NCBI RefSeq assembly: GCF_009498035.1
Contig: NZ_CP034550.1
Span: forward strand, 3,410,001-3,474,000
Source: Saccharothrix syringae
GTDB taxonomy: Bacteria; Actinomycetota; Actinomycetes; Mycobacteriales; Pseudonocardiaceae
DNA: 64,000 bases
Direction: 5' to 3'
The notes beneath the pieces were generated by a model. That model made no database searches. It worked only from the letters and a program-made list of their open reading frames with translations, and was not told where the DNA came from. Positions 43,203 through 52,166 of the stretch are shown piece by piece. The position numbers and the translations under genes were made by a program. Each line of letters begins with the position of its first letter. The stretch's first letter is position 1.

Positions 43203-43586
43203 CTACTTGGTGTGTGCGGCTGCCGGATCGGTGGCCAGGGAGTACTTCTTCGGTTTGTCGCTGGTGTGCAGGGCGTAGCCGTTCTCGACCAGCTTCTCCT
43301 GGGCGTTGTGCACGGCGCCTGCGGAGCGGGTCAGTGCCCGGCCGATCGCGGTCGGGCTGAACTCCTCGCCGGGGTGCTCCCGGAGGTGGTCCTCGACCAT
43401 GCCGCGCAACGCACCCGGCGCCCGCAGTTCCCGCGGCTCCTGGTACTCATCGGCCGACACATCGCCCGTCGGCGCAGCGGCCTGGGACTGTTCGGCGGTG
43501 CGGACCCAGTCGCGCGAACGGACCGGCACGACGGCATCCCTGCGGAACCGCGCGGGGTACTTCGACTTACCCGACACGGAGGACAT
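43203..43586 (-). CDS. Winged-helix-like DNA-binding protein
   Basis: The protein has 127 residues from ATG 43586, with a strong GGAGGAAGG site. Residues 1-55 are polar and probably disordered. Residues 58-118 form a compact winged helix: GALRGMVEDHLREHPGEEFS, then PTAIGRALTRSAGAVHNAQEKLVENGYA and a wing PKKYSLA. The spacing of helices resembles MarR/ArsR-type or replication-initiator winged helices. It probably acts as a local transcription regulator. Its targets are unknown; no operator repeat was seen beside it. Confidence 0.75.
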   Translation of the reverse strand: MSSVSGKSKYPARFRRDAVVPVRSRDWVRTAEQSQAAAPTGDVSADEYQEPRELRAPGALRGMVEDHLREHPGEEFSPTAIGRALTRSAGAVHNAQEKLVENGYALHTSDKPKKYSLATDPAAAHTK

Positions 43587-43872
43587 CCTTCCTCCGGACC
43601 GCCGTCTGGGATCAAGGTGTCCGATTCAAGGGGACAACCTCGGGGCAACCGACTGCTTCGCTCACGCAGTAGTCACTGGAGAGCCGGATGATCGGGGAAC
43701 CACCAAGTCCGGTTCGGAGGGAGGCCGCGCGGATCGGAGACGCTCCCCGGCACGTCCGCAGCCGCACGCGCGTACGAGTCCACCCCGGGTGTCGCCGGGG
43801 TGGACTCGGGTCCGTCGCGGGCGGTCGGCTGCGTGTCCGGGCCACCCGCGACGGGGGAGAGGGGAGCCGGGT

Positions 43873-45585
43873 TCAGCAGCTGGTCGTGATGTCGCCACCA
43901 TCGACGGTGCAGGTGTCGGTGCCGAGGCCGCCGTTGGCGGTGTCGCCGCCCACGCCGTCCTGGACGTCGATGCTGTCGTTGCCCACACCGCCGGAGAGGG
44001 TGTCGGTGCCGTCGTGGTCGTAGAGGATGTCGTTGCCGTTCTGGCCGTCGAGGGTGTCGTTGCCCGGTCCGCCGTAGAGGGTGTCGGCGCCGTTGTCGAG
44101 CAGGCCGAGCAGGTCCTCGCCGTAGCTGGAGTCGTCGCCGGCTCCGGCGTAGACGGTGTCGTTGCCGTTGCCGCCGTTGATCGCGTCATTGCCCGCGCCG
44201 GCGTAGATGGTGTCGGCGCCGTTGCCGCCGCTGATGGTGTCGTTGCCACCGAGGCCGCAGATCACGTCGTTGCCGTTGGTGCCGGTGAGCGTGTCCGGGC
44301 CGTTGGTGCCGGTGATGGTGCAGCCGAGGGCGTTGTTGACGGTGGTGGACTCGGCGTCGGTGTTGTTGCCCGGGGTCGGGTCGGTCCCGGTGGCCGACAC
44401 CGTGGAGGTGGCGGTGACCGTGCCGGTCGCGGACGGGGTGACCGTGATCGTCACGGTGGCCGAGCCGGACGCGGCGACGCCGCCCAGGGTGCAGGACACG
44501 GTGGGCGCGGAGACCGAGCACGAGCCCTGCGAGGACGTGGCGGAGTCGATGCTCGCCGCCGCGCCGGACAGGGTGGTGGACACCGCCACCCCGGTCGCGC
44601 CGGCGGGTCCGGCGTTGGCCACGCTCACGGTGTAGCTGTACGGGTCGCCGCCGAGGGAGACCGGGTCGGCGGAGTCGGTCACCGACACCGACACGTCCGC
44701 GCCGACCGGCGGGATGGCGGCCCAGTCGCCGGTCGTGACGATGCCGAAGGTGAAGGTGTAGAGCCGGGTCTGGTTGGTGCCGTCGGGGTTCATCAGCAGC
44801 AGGCCGTTGTTGTCCTGGTACTGGATCTTGGTGCCGTCCGGGGACCACACCGAGTTGTAGCCGTCGGCGAGGCTGGTCTGGTTGGTGCCGTCGGCGTTCA
44901 TCGTGTACACGTGGTTGCCCAGGGGGTCGAAGCTGAACGCGGTGAAGGTGATCTTCGAGCTGTCCGGCGACCAGTTCGGCGCGTAGTAGGTCACGCCGGG
45001 GGTGCTGGCCAACGTGGTCTGGCCGGTGCCGTCGGGGTTGACGGTCTTGATGACCCCCGAGTCCTGGTAGACGATCTTGCTGCCGTCCGGGGACCAGTTG
45101 GGGTGGTTGCCGCTCACGCCCAGCGGGGTCGGGTTGGAGCCGTCGGCGTTGATGACCGTCAGCGTCCCACCGGGCCGGTAGATGAGCTTGGTGCCGTCGG
45201 GGGACCAGGCCAGCGACTGGCCGTCCGCGCCGGCGCCGGAGGTGATCGCGGTGATGCCGGTGCCGTCGGGGTTCATGACGTGGACCTGGAGGTCGGGGCT
45301 GTTGACGCCCCGCTCGAACGCCACCTTGGTGCCCTGCGCGTTCACCCGCGGGGCGTTGGCGCCCGGCGAGCCCAGCACCTGGGTGACCCCGGAGCCGTCC
45401 GGGTTGACCGTGTACAGGTTGCCGGACTCGGTGAAGTAGATCTTGCCGTTGTCGCCGGGGAAGGCGGCGTGGGCCGGGGCGCCGGCGGCCACCAGGGACG
45501 CCAGGGCCAGGGTCGTCGCGGAACCCAGGACGCGTAATCGCCGCACGACCGCGGTGCGCGGTCTGCTCGTGGGTGTAGTGGACAA
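43873..45585 (-). CDS. Secreted WD40-like/TolB propeller protein with RTX calcium-binding repeats, paralogue 1
   Basis: The protein has 570 residues from TTG 45585. This start is chosen because CGAAACGAGGTT-N-CC precedes it exactly as before the paralogue at 47480. A signal peptide with APAHA cleavage is followed by about seven TolB/PD40 repeats (VNPDGSGVTQV, AWSPDGTKLIYR, VWSPDGTKIQYQ). Next come a DUF11/CARDB-like Ig domain (VSVSVTDSADPVSLGG...GNNTDAESTTV) and then GGNDTISGGNGADTIYAGAG RTX nonapeptides. The C-terminal ~90 residues nearly duplicate those of the neighbour. Calcium-dependent folding outside the cell is expected; export in Gram-positives would be by Sec. Confidence 0.85.
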   Translation of the reverse strand: MSTTPTSRPRTAVVRRLRVLGSATTLALASLVAAGAPAHAAFPGDNGKIYFTESGNLYTVNPDGSGVTQVLGSPGANAPRVNAQGTKVAFERGVNSPDLQVHVMNPDGTGITAITSGAGADGQSLAWSPDGTKLIYRPGGTLTVINADGSNPTPLGVSGNHPNWSPDGSKIVYQDSGVIKTVNPDGTGQTTLASTPGVTYYAPNWSPDSSKITFTAFSFDPLGNHVYTMNADGTNQTSLADGYNSVWSPDGTKIQYQDNNGLLLMNPDGTNQTRLYTFTFGIVTTGDWAAIPPVGADVSVSVTDSADPVSLGGDPYSYTVSVANAGPAGATGVAVSTTLSGAAASIDSATSSQGSCSVSAPTVSCTLGGVAASGSATVTITVTPSATGTVTATSTVSATGTDPTPGNNTDAESTTVNNALGCTITGTNGPDTLTGTNGNDVICGLGGNDTISGGNGADTIYAGAGNDAINGGNGNDTVYAGAGDDSSYGEDLLGLLDNGADTLYGGPGNDTLDGQNGNDILYDHDGTDTLSGGVGNDSIDVQDGVGGDTANGGLGTDTCTVDGGDITTSC

Positions 45586-45640
45586 GGCAACCTCGTTTCG
45601 ATGTCGGCGGGGCATCGCGTGCTCCCGCCGCTGTGGGGTG

Positions 45641-46096
45641 TTACTGGCGGGTGGCTCGGTGTTCGGTGGTGGCGCTGACGCTGCCGGGGTCGGTCTGGAG
45701 GTAGACGAAGCCGTCCCCGGAGCGTTCGACGTACATGTCGAAGTGCAGGGTGCCGTCGATGGTGAAGGTGCCGGTGCAGTCGGCGGCGACGGTGTAGGTG
45801 CCGGTGAAGTCGTGCTGGGAGGTGATGGCGCCGTTGAAGCTGCTCGACGAGGTGCCTGCCAAGCCGCCGTCGCCGTCGAAGCGCTCCACGCCGGCGAAGG
45901 CCAGCGGCACGGTGCCGGTGCCGGAGACCGACCAGCCGTCGCCGGCGAACAGGTAGGTGCCGTCCAGGGTGTCCAGGCCGCAGGCCGGTGCGGCCGAACC
46001 GGCGGCGGCCGAACCGGCCAGGACCGGAACGGCGACCGCCAGGGCGGCGGCGGACAGGACCACGGTGCGGCGCAGGCGTCGGGCGTTCGTGCTCAC
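45641..46096 (-). CDS. Small secreted protein of unknown function
   Basis: The protein has 151 residues from GTG 46096, with GAGGAG six bases upstream. Its signal peptide (RRLRRTVVLSAAALAVAVPV, cleaved near AGSAAA) is followed by a beta-rich mature part: CGLDTLDGTYLFAGDGWSVSG, VPLAFAGVERFDGDGG, SQHDFTGTYTVAADCTGTF and FDMYVERSGDGFVY. Two Cys residues could form one disulfide. The pattern resembles lipocalin-like secreted actinomycete proteins that report total fluor/iron-like ligands, but no family is firm. It sits between the two RTX genes on the same strand. Confidence 0.75.
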   Translation of the reverse strand: MSTNARRLRRTVVLSAAALAVAVPVLAGSAAAGSAAPACGLDTLDGTYLFAGDGWSVSGTGTVPLAFAGVERFDGDGGLAGTSSSSFNGAITSQHDFTGTYTVAADCTGTFTIDGTLHFDMYVERSGDGFVYLQTDPGSVSATTEHRATRQ

Positions 46097-46178
46097 GAGG
46101 TGCTCCTCACTGGTTTCGCGCGTGCGGACGAGGCCGTTGTGCGGCACCCGGTCCGCGGGTGCCGCACAACGGCGGGGT

Positions 46179-47480
46179 TCAGCAGCCGGTGGTGGTGTCG
46201 CCTGTGTCGGCCAGGCAGGTGTCGGTGCCGAGGCCGCCGTTGGCGGTGTCGCCGCCCACGCCGTCCTGGACGTCGATGCTGTCGTTGCCGTTGCCGCCGG
46301 AGAGGCTGTCGGTGCCGTCGTGGTCGATGAGGGTGTCGTTGCCGTTCTGGCCGTCGAGGGTGTCGTTGCCCGGTCCGCCGTAGATCGTGTCGGCGCCGTT
46401 GTCGAGCAGGCCGAGCAGGTCCTCGCCGTAGCTGGAGTCGTTGCCGTCGCCGGCGTAGATGGTGTCGTTGCCGTTGCGGCCGTTGATGGTGTCGTTGCCG
46501 CCCAGGGCGCAGATCACGTCCGCGCTGTTGGTGCCGGTGATCGTGTCGTTGCCGTTGGTGCCGACGATGGTGCAGCCCAGCGCGTTGTTGACCGTGGTCG
46601 ATTCCTGGCGGGCGTTGTTGCTCGTGTCGGGATCGGGTTGGCCGGAGTTGCCCGCGACGAACACGAAGCGGAGCGTGCTGGTGGAGGCGGGGGTGCCGAC
46701 GATGGTCACGGTGGCCGAGGCGGAGGCGGCGATCGTGCCCAGCGTGCAGAACACGTTCGGGCCGCTGACGGTGCACGAACCCTGGCTGGGGGTGACGGAC
46801 ACGATGCCCAGCGCGTCGCCCTGGAGCTGCGAACTCGACGCCGTGGCCCCGGTCGCGGTCGCGGGGCCGGCGTTGGACACGGTGACGGTGTAGGTGACGT
46901 TGTTACCCAGCGATACCGGGTCGGGGGAGTCGGTCACCGACACCGACATGTCCGTCTCCGCCGGTGCCGTCAGCACCACGTCGACAGCCAGGTTGCCGGC
47001 ATTGCCCCCGTTGTTCGGGACGCCGCCGACCTGGATCCAGTACGTGGTCGACGCGCTCGCCGTGAACTCCATCAGCGACGTGAGGGTCGACGGGTAGTTC
47101 TCGTCGTCGTTGCAGGCGATCTCGGACAGCGAGCCGAGGTCGGTGCCGGTGTAGGCCGTGACGATCGTGTCGAAGTTCGAGCCGGCCGTGCTCACCGACA
47201 CCTCGGTGCCGGCGGTGATCGTCAATCCGTACCAGACGGTTTTCGTGGCGGGGAATTCCGGATCGAAAGTGCAGTCCGACAGCACCGGCTCGCCGCTCTC
47301 GGTCGTCGCGTCGACGTTGCTGAGGCTGTCGGTGAACGAACTGGTCTCCACCCGGGCGTTGGCGAAGTCGTCGTTGGACGGGGCGACGGCCCAGCTCGGT
47401 GTCGTGGTGCCCAGCACGAGGGCCAGGGCGGCGGCGACGGTGCCGACGGAGCCGAGTAATCGTCGGGACAGCGTGTTCAC
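46179..47480 (-). CDS. Secreted RTX calcium-binding repeat protein, paralogue 2
   Basis: The protein has 433 residues from GTG 47480, with GAGG in the same leader as paralogue 1. The signal peptide (LSRRLLGSVGTVAAALALVL, cleavage after TPSWA) is followed by a pre-peptidase C-terminal-like beta domain: NDDFANARVETSSFTDSLSN, KTVWYGLTI and FDTIVTAYTGTDLGSL, then TYWIQVGGV. Next come the same DUF11-type Ig domain and RTX repeats ending in DGTDSLSGGNGNDSIDVQDG. Unlike paralogue 1 there is no TolB propeller. The shared C-terminal module is nearly identical at the DNA level, pointing to recent duplication or gene conversion. Confidence 0.85.
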   Translation of the reverse strand: MNTLSRRLLGSVGTVAAALALVLGTTTPSWAVAPSNDDFANARVETSSFTDSLSNVDATTESGEPVLSDCTFDPEFPATKTVWYGLTITAGTEVSVSTAGSNFDTIVTAYTGTDLGSLSEIACNDDENYPSTLTSLMEFTASASTTYWIQVGGVPNNGGNAGNLAVDVVLTAPAETDMSVSVTDSPDPVSLGNNVTYTVTVSNAGPATATGATASSSQLQGDALGIVSVTPSQGSCTVSGPNVFCTLGTIAASASATVTIVGTPASTSTLRFVFVAGNSGQPDPDTSNNARQESTTVNNALGCTIVGTNGNDTITGTNSADVICALGGNDTINGRNGNDTIYAGDGNDSSYGEDLLGLLDNGADTIYGGPGNDTLDGQNGNDTLIDHDGTDSLSGGNGNDSIDVQDGVGGDTANGGLGTDTCLADTGDTTTGC

Positions 47481-48051
47481 GGTAACCTCGTTTCGACGCG
47501 GCGGGACACCACGCGGTGCCCCGCCGGCATGGGGGCGCCACTCCCGTCGAGGTCGAGGGGCAAGGGCCGGACCGGGGCGGGGGGACACCTGCTGTGCGGC
47601 CGGGGCCCGTCCAGGGCGGGCGGCGACCGGGCCCTACATGCTGTGCCCGGAAAAGAGCACCCCGACAGAGGCCGAAAGGCCCATCACCGCAGGCCGGAAG
47701 GCCCTTTCACTGCACCGTGCGGACTCACCGTGACAGATCCGATCGGCTCAGCGACAAACATCGGTGCGAATTGCAGTGCACCACTCGTCCGGCCGCCCGC
47801 CATTCGAGTGCCCGTCGCTGGGCGCACCGGCCCATAACGCGTTTTCGAGCCCCCGATCCGGGCACACGAGCGCGTCGAGCACGACGGCCGCACGTTCATC
47901 GTGAACGGCGACCCCGAACGGTGGGAACTCCGACCAGGGCCGGTGCATCGCGGGACCGACCTGACGCGCGTGCAGGGGTGGCGTGGCCCGCGCCGAACTC
48001 GGTCACGACGGCATTGCGTAACTGCTGCGCAGCAACGGGTTCCACGACGCC
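47481..48051. other. Upstream region of the RTX gene; no further gene seen
   Basis: Frames here are Arg/Pro-rich shadows. The part next to 47480 contains the TCGAAACGAGGTT leader shared with the other RTX gene. The rest shows no recognisable product. Confidence 0.35.
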
Positions 48052-48405
48052 GTGCGTTGCGCGGGTCGCCGGCTCCGGGGGCTGTCTCGTGATCGGGTCC
48101 GACCCGCAGTCGGCGGTGACGTGCGCGCCCGGCGACTGGTCTGCGCGGTGCTGGGCTGTCGACGGCAGACCTTCCGGGAACAGTTCCCGGACTGCTGGAG
48201 CGCCACCAGCGTCGCTCGGCCACCCGCGGAGGCCGTCCGCCGCGCCCTGCCCGACTGCTCCCGCCGCGTGGTCGATCCCGCGGCCCCGGTCACCCCTCCA
48301 CTCGCGGAGATCCGGGAACTGGGCTGCACCGGCAGCGCCACCCTGCTGGCCCGCCACCTCGACCAGGGCCGTGCCGAAGGCGACCCCCTGTCACGACCTC
48401 CCGTC
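48052..48405 (+). pseudogene. ISL3-family transposase remnant
   Basis: The plus strand holds RRLVCAVLGCRRQTFREQFPD, matching the second half of the ISL3 N-terminal zinc-binding region (RRFRCxxxxCxRxTFxE). Then, after a frame shift, APVTPPLAEIRELGCTGSAT and LLARHLDQGRAEGD match the central REIRELGYTGSxxxLxRYL linker. The catalytic core between and beyond them is missing. The fragment is a dead relic. Confidence 0.65.
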
Positions 48406-48570
48406 ATGCCGGCCGCCTTCTGCTCACCAAACCCTGTTCTGGCTGCCCCCGAAGCTCGCTCCCGCTGCACGGCCATTCGAGGGTTCAAGCGCTCGCTTCG
48501 CGGCATGGCGGTGCGTCGCGGTGAGCCACCGGCTTGACCTCCAGCATGGTCGAGGTTCCAGGATCGTGCC

Positions 48571-49452
48571 ATGGTCGAGATCGAGAAGTCGGCAGCCAGG
48601 GTCGCGGTGATCGGTACGGGGGCCATCGGTAGTGCGGTGGTGCGTCGGCTGCTTGACGGTGGGCACGAGGTCACGGTGTACAACCGGACTCGGAGTCGTG
48701 CTGCCCGGCTGGTGGCCGCGGGGGCGCTGCGGGCGCGGTCGCTCCGGGAGGCGGTGTTGTCCAGTCCGCTCGTCCTGCTGACGCTCAAGGACTACGCGGC
48801 GGTGCAGCAGTGCCTCGCCCACCTGGACGTGGACCTGTCCGGGCGGACGATCGTCGGGATGTACACCGGCACTGCCGGCGAAGCGCGGCAAGCCGCCGAG
48901 CGGGTCGCGAGCCTGGGCGCGCGGTATGTCGGCGCGGGGATCCAGGTCTCGCCCGAGGTGATCGGCACCGATACCGCAACGATCTTGTACAGCGGCTCCC
49001 GCCACGCCTTCGAGCAGCACGAGTCGGTCTTCGAACTGCTGGGCAGGCCACGCCTGGTCGGAGAAGCACCGGAGGCGGCCGCGGTCTGGGACCTCGCCCT
49101 CTTCGGGGTGTGGTACGACGCCCAGCTCGGGCTGCTCCGAGCCCTCGACACGGTACGCGAGGCCGGCATCGACGTGGAGGAGTTCGCCCGGACGGCGAAC
49201 ACCCAGCTCGACCACGTGGTCGCGGCGGTCCCCGCCACCGTGTCGGAGATGCTGCACGCCTCCTACCCGGCGGGTCCCGCGAACCTCACCGAGCACCTGG
49301 CGGTCGTCCGCCACCTCGTGGAACTGCGAGCCGGGGGACGTCTCGGTGACGGTGGGCTACCGGAGGTGGCGGCGAGGATCGAGGCGCTCATCGCGGCCGG
49401 TCGCGGCACCGAAGGGCTGACCGCGATCGTCGGACGGCGATCCGCCGGCTGA
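48571..49452 (+). CDS. NADPH-dependent imine-reductase-like oxidoreductase
   Basis: The protein has 293 residues from ATG 48571. The Rossmann domain opens with RVAVIGTGAIGSAVVRRLLDGG, and the YNRTRSRA loop provides Arg residues that prefer NADPH. SPLVLLTLKDYAAVQQCLA and VGMYTGTAGEARQAAERVAS, then YVGAGIQVSP, follow the beta-hydroxyacid dehydrogenase/imine reductase pattern. The long interdomain helix and the helical C-terminal domain (VWDLALFGVWYDAQLGLLRA) fit bacterial imine reductases, which work as dimers. The substrate is unknown. A promoter region of about 165 bp lies between the ISL3 relic and its start. Confidence 0.8.
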   Translation: MVEIEKSAARVAVIGTGAIGSAVVRRLLDGGHEVTVYNRTRSRAARLVAAGALRARSLREAVLSSPLVLLTLKDYAAVQQCLAHLDVDLSGRTIVGMYTGTAGEARQAAERVASLGARYVGAGIQVSPEVIGTDTATILYSGSRHAFEQHESVFELLGRPRLVGEAPEAAAVWDLALFGVWYDAQLGLLRALDTVREAGIDVEEFARTANTQLDHVVAAVPATVSEMLHASYPAGPANLTEHLAVVRHLVELRAGGRLGDGGLPEVAARIEALIAAGRGTEGLTAIVGRRSAG

Positions 49453-49514
49453 CACCCGCTCGCCGGCACGACGGGTTTTGAGCGAGGTCTTCGCGCCGGG
49501 CGGGGTTGCTCCGG

Positions 49515-50459
49515 TTAGATCGGGAAGTGGCCGCGGCGCCACTGCCAGTGGCGGCCGGACTTCAGGTGGTCGACGGCCGCGCGTTGGAGTGCGGTGCGGC
49601 GCGGCAGTTGGTCCAGCGGTGTGGTCAGGGTGCGGAACACGAACCGCAGCACCTCGACGTCGGCGTCGATGCCCTCGGGCTGCTCGTAGGGTTCCAGCTC
49701 GAACCTCTGCTGGAACCGGACGATGTTGGAGTCCCCGGGCAGGTAGTCCAGCAGTTGCGGGTCGAGCAGCCACGAGCCGCAGGAGAACGTCGTGTAGTGC
49801 TCGTCGGGGAAGTGGCGCGGGAAGAACGCGCGGGCCTGGTCCAGCGATGCCTCGACTGCCTGCGGGGTCAGCGGGCCCGATTCGGGGATGTGCAGGCCGA
49901 GGGTGGTGTCACCGCGCTGGTACTGCAGCCGGCCCAGTTCGTAGAGGCCGCCGCGCGCGTGCAGGGTCAGCCAGCTCTGCATGACCGGCCAGCCCTCGCC
50001 GCGCATCCTCCGGTCGACCGCGAGGTTGCGGCCCAGGTCCGCCAGGGTCGTCCACGACACGGCCTCGGCGATGCCGTGGTCGCGGTGGTATCCCACGGCG
50101 ACCTCGACCAGGGCCAGGTAGGCGTAGACGTACAGGTGCCGCCAGGCCGGGCCCCGGTCGCGCGGCAGCTCCGGACCGGGTACCAGCCAGCCGTGGCCGC
50201 CGAGGTCGGCGCGGACCAGGGCGGTGGAGCGGTCGAGCAGCCAGCGCAGTTCCGGGGTCCACAGCGGAGAGCCGAGATCGGGCCAGCCGGCCATGATCTC
50301 GGCGGCGTCGTCGGGCCGCACCGCGAGCCGGGCGAGTATCGCGGGCGCGTCGGCCTTGGCGGGCAGTGGAGCCGAGGGCAGGTCGCCCGCGAGCCGGTGC
50401 ACGCGCTCGACGTCTTCAACGGGCACCCCGAGTCGGGCAGCGATGCCGTCCAGATCCAC
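49515..50459 (-). CDS. GNAT-like acyltransferase (NAT_N/GNAT_C type)
   Basis: The protein has 314 residues from GTG 50459. The frame is open to 50492, but the family normally begins (M/V)DLDxIAARLG. The N-terminal helical domain (DVERVHRLAGDLPSAPLPAK) and the central YVYAYLALVEVAVGYHRDHG, then WTTLADLGRNLAVDRRM, are followed by LHARGGLYELGRLQYQRGD, LGLHIPESGPLTP and FSCGSWLLDPQLLDYLPGDS. These are signatures of the acyltransferase-domain proteins widespread in Streptomyces. A role in N-acylation or cell-envelope metabolism is possible; the substrate is unknown. Confidence 0.75.
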   Translation of the reverse strand: MDLDGIAARLGVPVEDVERVHRLAGDLPSAPLPAKADAPAILARLAVRPDDAAEIMAGWPDLGSPLWTPELRWLLDRSTALVRADLGGHGWLVPGPELPRDRGPAWRHLYVYAYLALVEVAVGYHRDHGIAEAVSWTTLADLGRNLAVDRRMRGEGWPVMQSWLTLHARGGLYELGRLQYQRGDTTLGLHIPESGPLTPQAVEASLDQARAFFPRHFPDEHYTTFSCGSWLLDPQLLDYLPGDSNIVRFQQRFELEPYEQPEGIDADVEVLRFVFRTLTTPLDQLPRRTALQRAAVDHLKSGRHWQWRRGHFPI

Positions 50460-50749
50460 GCGTACGACCCTACCAGCCGGGCTGATCAACACCCCCGCGT
50501 CCGGGGGATGATCGCCGATCTTGACGCGGGCTGCGCAACTTTCCGCTGCACCTGATCAGGTGTGGTCGGGGAACTGGGGGTGTCCCCACCGCCACCGCCG
50601 GGGGAAGCACTGAGATCAGGGCCACGAACCCTCGGTCAGGGGCAGGGCCGGCGGTCGAACCGGGTGTGGGGCCCGCATCGCGCCCGCCACCGGGCCGGCG
50701 CCGCGACGATCGCGGAATCCGGCCCGGGAGGCGTGGTCTTCTCCTGCTG

Positions 50750-51694
50750 TCAGGCGCCGGGGACGAGGAAGACGACCTTGCCGTGGACCGCGCCCGACGC
50801 GGCCTGGGCGTGGATCGCCGGCAGCTCGGCCAGCGGCACCCGCCGCGCCACGTCGACCCGCAGGTCGCCGGAGTCGACCAGCGCCACGAGCTCGGCCAGC
50901 TGTTCGGCGTCGCTGCGGACGTAGAGGTTGACGCCGCGCACGTCGCGGTCCTCGTCGGTCGGCGCGGGCATCCAGATCGTCGTGTTGACGACGGTTCCGC
51001 CGGGGCGGACCGCGGTGACCAGTCCGGCCAGGACCTCCGGGGCGACCGGCGCGAGGTTGAGCGCCAGGTCGACCTGTTCGGTCACCGCGGAGAGCACGTC
51101 GGTGGTGGTGTGGTCGACGACCTCGTCGGCGCCGGCGGTCTTCACGGCCTCGGCGCTGCGCGGGCCGGCCGTGGCGATCACGTGGGCACCGGCTTGCTTG
51201 GCGAGCTGGACGGCGTAGCCGCCGACCGGTCCGCCCGCGCCGTTGACCAGCACGCGCTGCCCGGCCTTGAGCCGGCCGTGGTCGAAGAGCGCCTGGTAGG
51301 CGGTGAGGCCCACCAAGGGCAGCGCGGCGGCGTCGGCCAGCGGGATGCCCTTGGGTGCCGGGGTCAGGACAGCCGCCGGTGCGAGGACGTACTCGGCCGC
51401 GGCGCCGGGCTTGGTCATGGGCAGGAAGCCGACGACCTCGTCACCGACCGCGAGGCCCTCGACGCCCTCGCCGAGCGCGTCGACCGTGCCGGCGACGTCG
51501 AGGCCGGGGGTGTGCGGCAGCTCGACCGGGATCGGGCCCTGCATGACGCCCAGGCGGATGTTGCCCTCGACGGGGTTGAACGTCGTGGCCGTGACGCGGA
51601 CCAGGACCTCGCCGGCCGCGGGGACCGGCTGCTCGACGTCCTCGTGGCGCAGGACCTCGGGGCCGCCGAACTCGTGGAAGCGCACTGCCTTCAT
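50750..51694 (-). CDS. NADP-dependent quinone-reductase/MDR family oxidoreductase
   Basis: The protein has 314 residues from ATG 51694, with AAGGAGAG upstream. It is a zinc-free MDR protein: MKAVRFHEFGGPEVLRHEDV start, FNPVEGNIRLG and PHTPGLDVAGTVDALGEGVEG, then VLVNGAGGPVGGYAVQLAKQAG as the NADPH-binding motif near residue 148. VRPGGTVVNTTIW follows. Relatives reduce quinones or enones. Two palindromic operators lie 21-76 bp upstream of the start and the remains of a MarR gene stand divergently, so the gene was probably a MarR-controlled stress or detoxification enzyme. Confidence 0.88.
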   Translation of the reverse strand: MKAVRFHEFGGPEVLRHEDVEQPVPAAGEVLVRVTATTFNPVEGNIRLGVMQGPIPVELPHTPGLDVAGTVDALGEGVEGLAVGDEVVGFLPMTKPGAAAEYVLAPAAVLTPAPKGIPLADAAALPLVGLTAYQALFDHGRLKAGQRVLVNGAGGPVGGYAVQLAKQAGAHVIATAGPRSAEAVKTAGADEVVDHTTTDVLSAVTEQVDLALNLAPVAPEVLAGLVTAVRPGGTVVNTTIWMPAPTDEDRDVRGVNLYVRSDAEQLAELVALVDSGDLRVDVARRVPLAELPAIHAQAASGAVHGKVVFLVPGA

Positions 51695-51714
51695 GGCAAC
51701 TCTCCTTCGTCATT

Positions 51715-51732
51715 TGCTTCGAACTCGAAGCA
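51715..51732. promoter_or_regulatory. Operator 1 (palindrome, one mismatch)
   Basis: TGCTTCGAACTCGAAGCA is an 18-bp palindrome with a single asymmetric central pair. It lies 21 bp upstream of the MDR start and repeats the sequence at 51753. The length and the TTCGA half-sites are typical of MarR-family dimers. Confidence 0.8.
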
Positions 51733-51752
51733 TCTGGGACTGAGGTTAGACC

Positions 51753-51770
51753 TGCTTCGAATTCGAAGCA
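51753..51770. promoter_or_regulatory. Operator 2 (perfect 18-bp palindrome)
   Basis: TGCTTCGAATTCGAAGCA is perfectly self-complementary. Its centre is 38 bp from that of operator 1, so two dimers could bind nearly in phase (3.6 helical turns). It lies between the MDR gene and the MarR remnant. Confidence 0.85.
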
Positions 51771-51772
51771 AA

Positions 51773-51791
51773 GTGACGTGCGGCACGTCAC
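51773..51791. promoter_or_regulatory. Third inverted repeat next to the operators
   Basis: GTGACGTGC-G-GCACGTCAC is a perfect 9-bp inverted repeat around one base. The single-base centre makes a hairpin unlikely and a protein-binding site more so. Its sequence differs from the two TTCGAA operators, so a different regulator might use it. Confidence 0.55.
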
Positions 51792-51810
51792 GGCCTCGTG
51801 CCGGAGGGGA

Positions 51811-51975
51811 GGGGCGGGTGCCGGGCGCACGCTGCTCGCGACCGTGCCGCCCGGGCACGTCGAGGTGGTCGGCGGCCTGCTCCTCGAACCGCTCCCACGC
51901 GACGACGTCACCACCCTCGCCCGCCTGCCGGCGCCGGTGCGCGACCACGCGCGGTCCGCCCCACCGCGCCGGTGG
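51811..51975 (+). pseudogene. MarR-family regulator remnant (C-terminal dimerisation helices only)
   Basis: The plus strand encodes AGRTLLATVPPGHVEVVGG, then LLLEPLPRDDVTTLARLPAPVRDHA. This is the end of the MarR winged helix (AGRALL...VAPGHVE.VR) and the C-terminal dimerisation helix. The DNA-binding part, expected just upstream, is missing: only about 20 bp separate this from the operators. The stretch has no start codon with a ribosome-binding site. It is the relic of the regulator that once faced the MDR gene. Confidence 0.7.
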
Positions 51976-52166
51976 TGCGGCACCGGTCCACCCGGGACTG
52001 GTGGAGTTCAACGCCGGGCGACCCGGTCGGCGGTCGGGGCCCGTCCGCCCAACGACCCGTTCGGGTGCGTGCTCAGGTGGCGCGACCCGGTTCGCCTTAC
52101 CGTGGTCGTCGACAGGTGACGGTCACCGGGCGGTGATCGGATCAGGGGCGACCCGAGAGGCACGCC

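Noticed and set aside
43203..43586. IS3 orfA-like start (KYPARFRRDAV) in the winged-helix protein
   Set aside because: The similarity ends after about ten residues and the rest is a clear winged helix of different spacing. The gene has its own strong ribosome-binding site.
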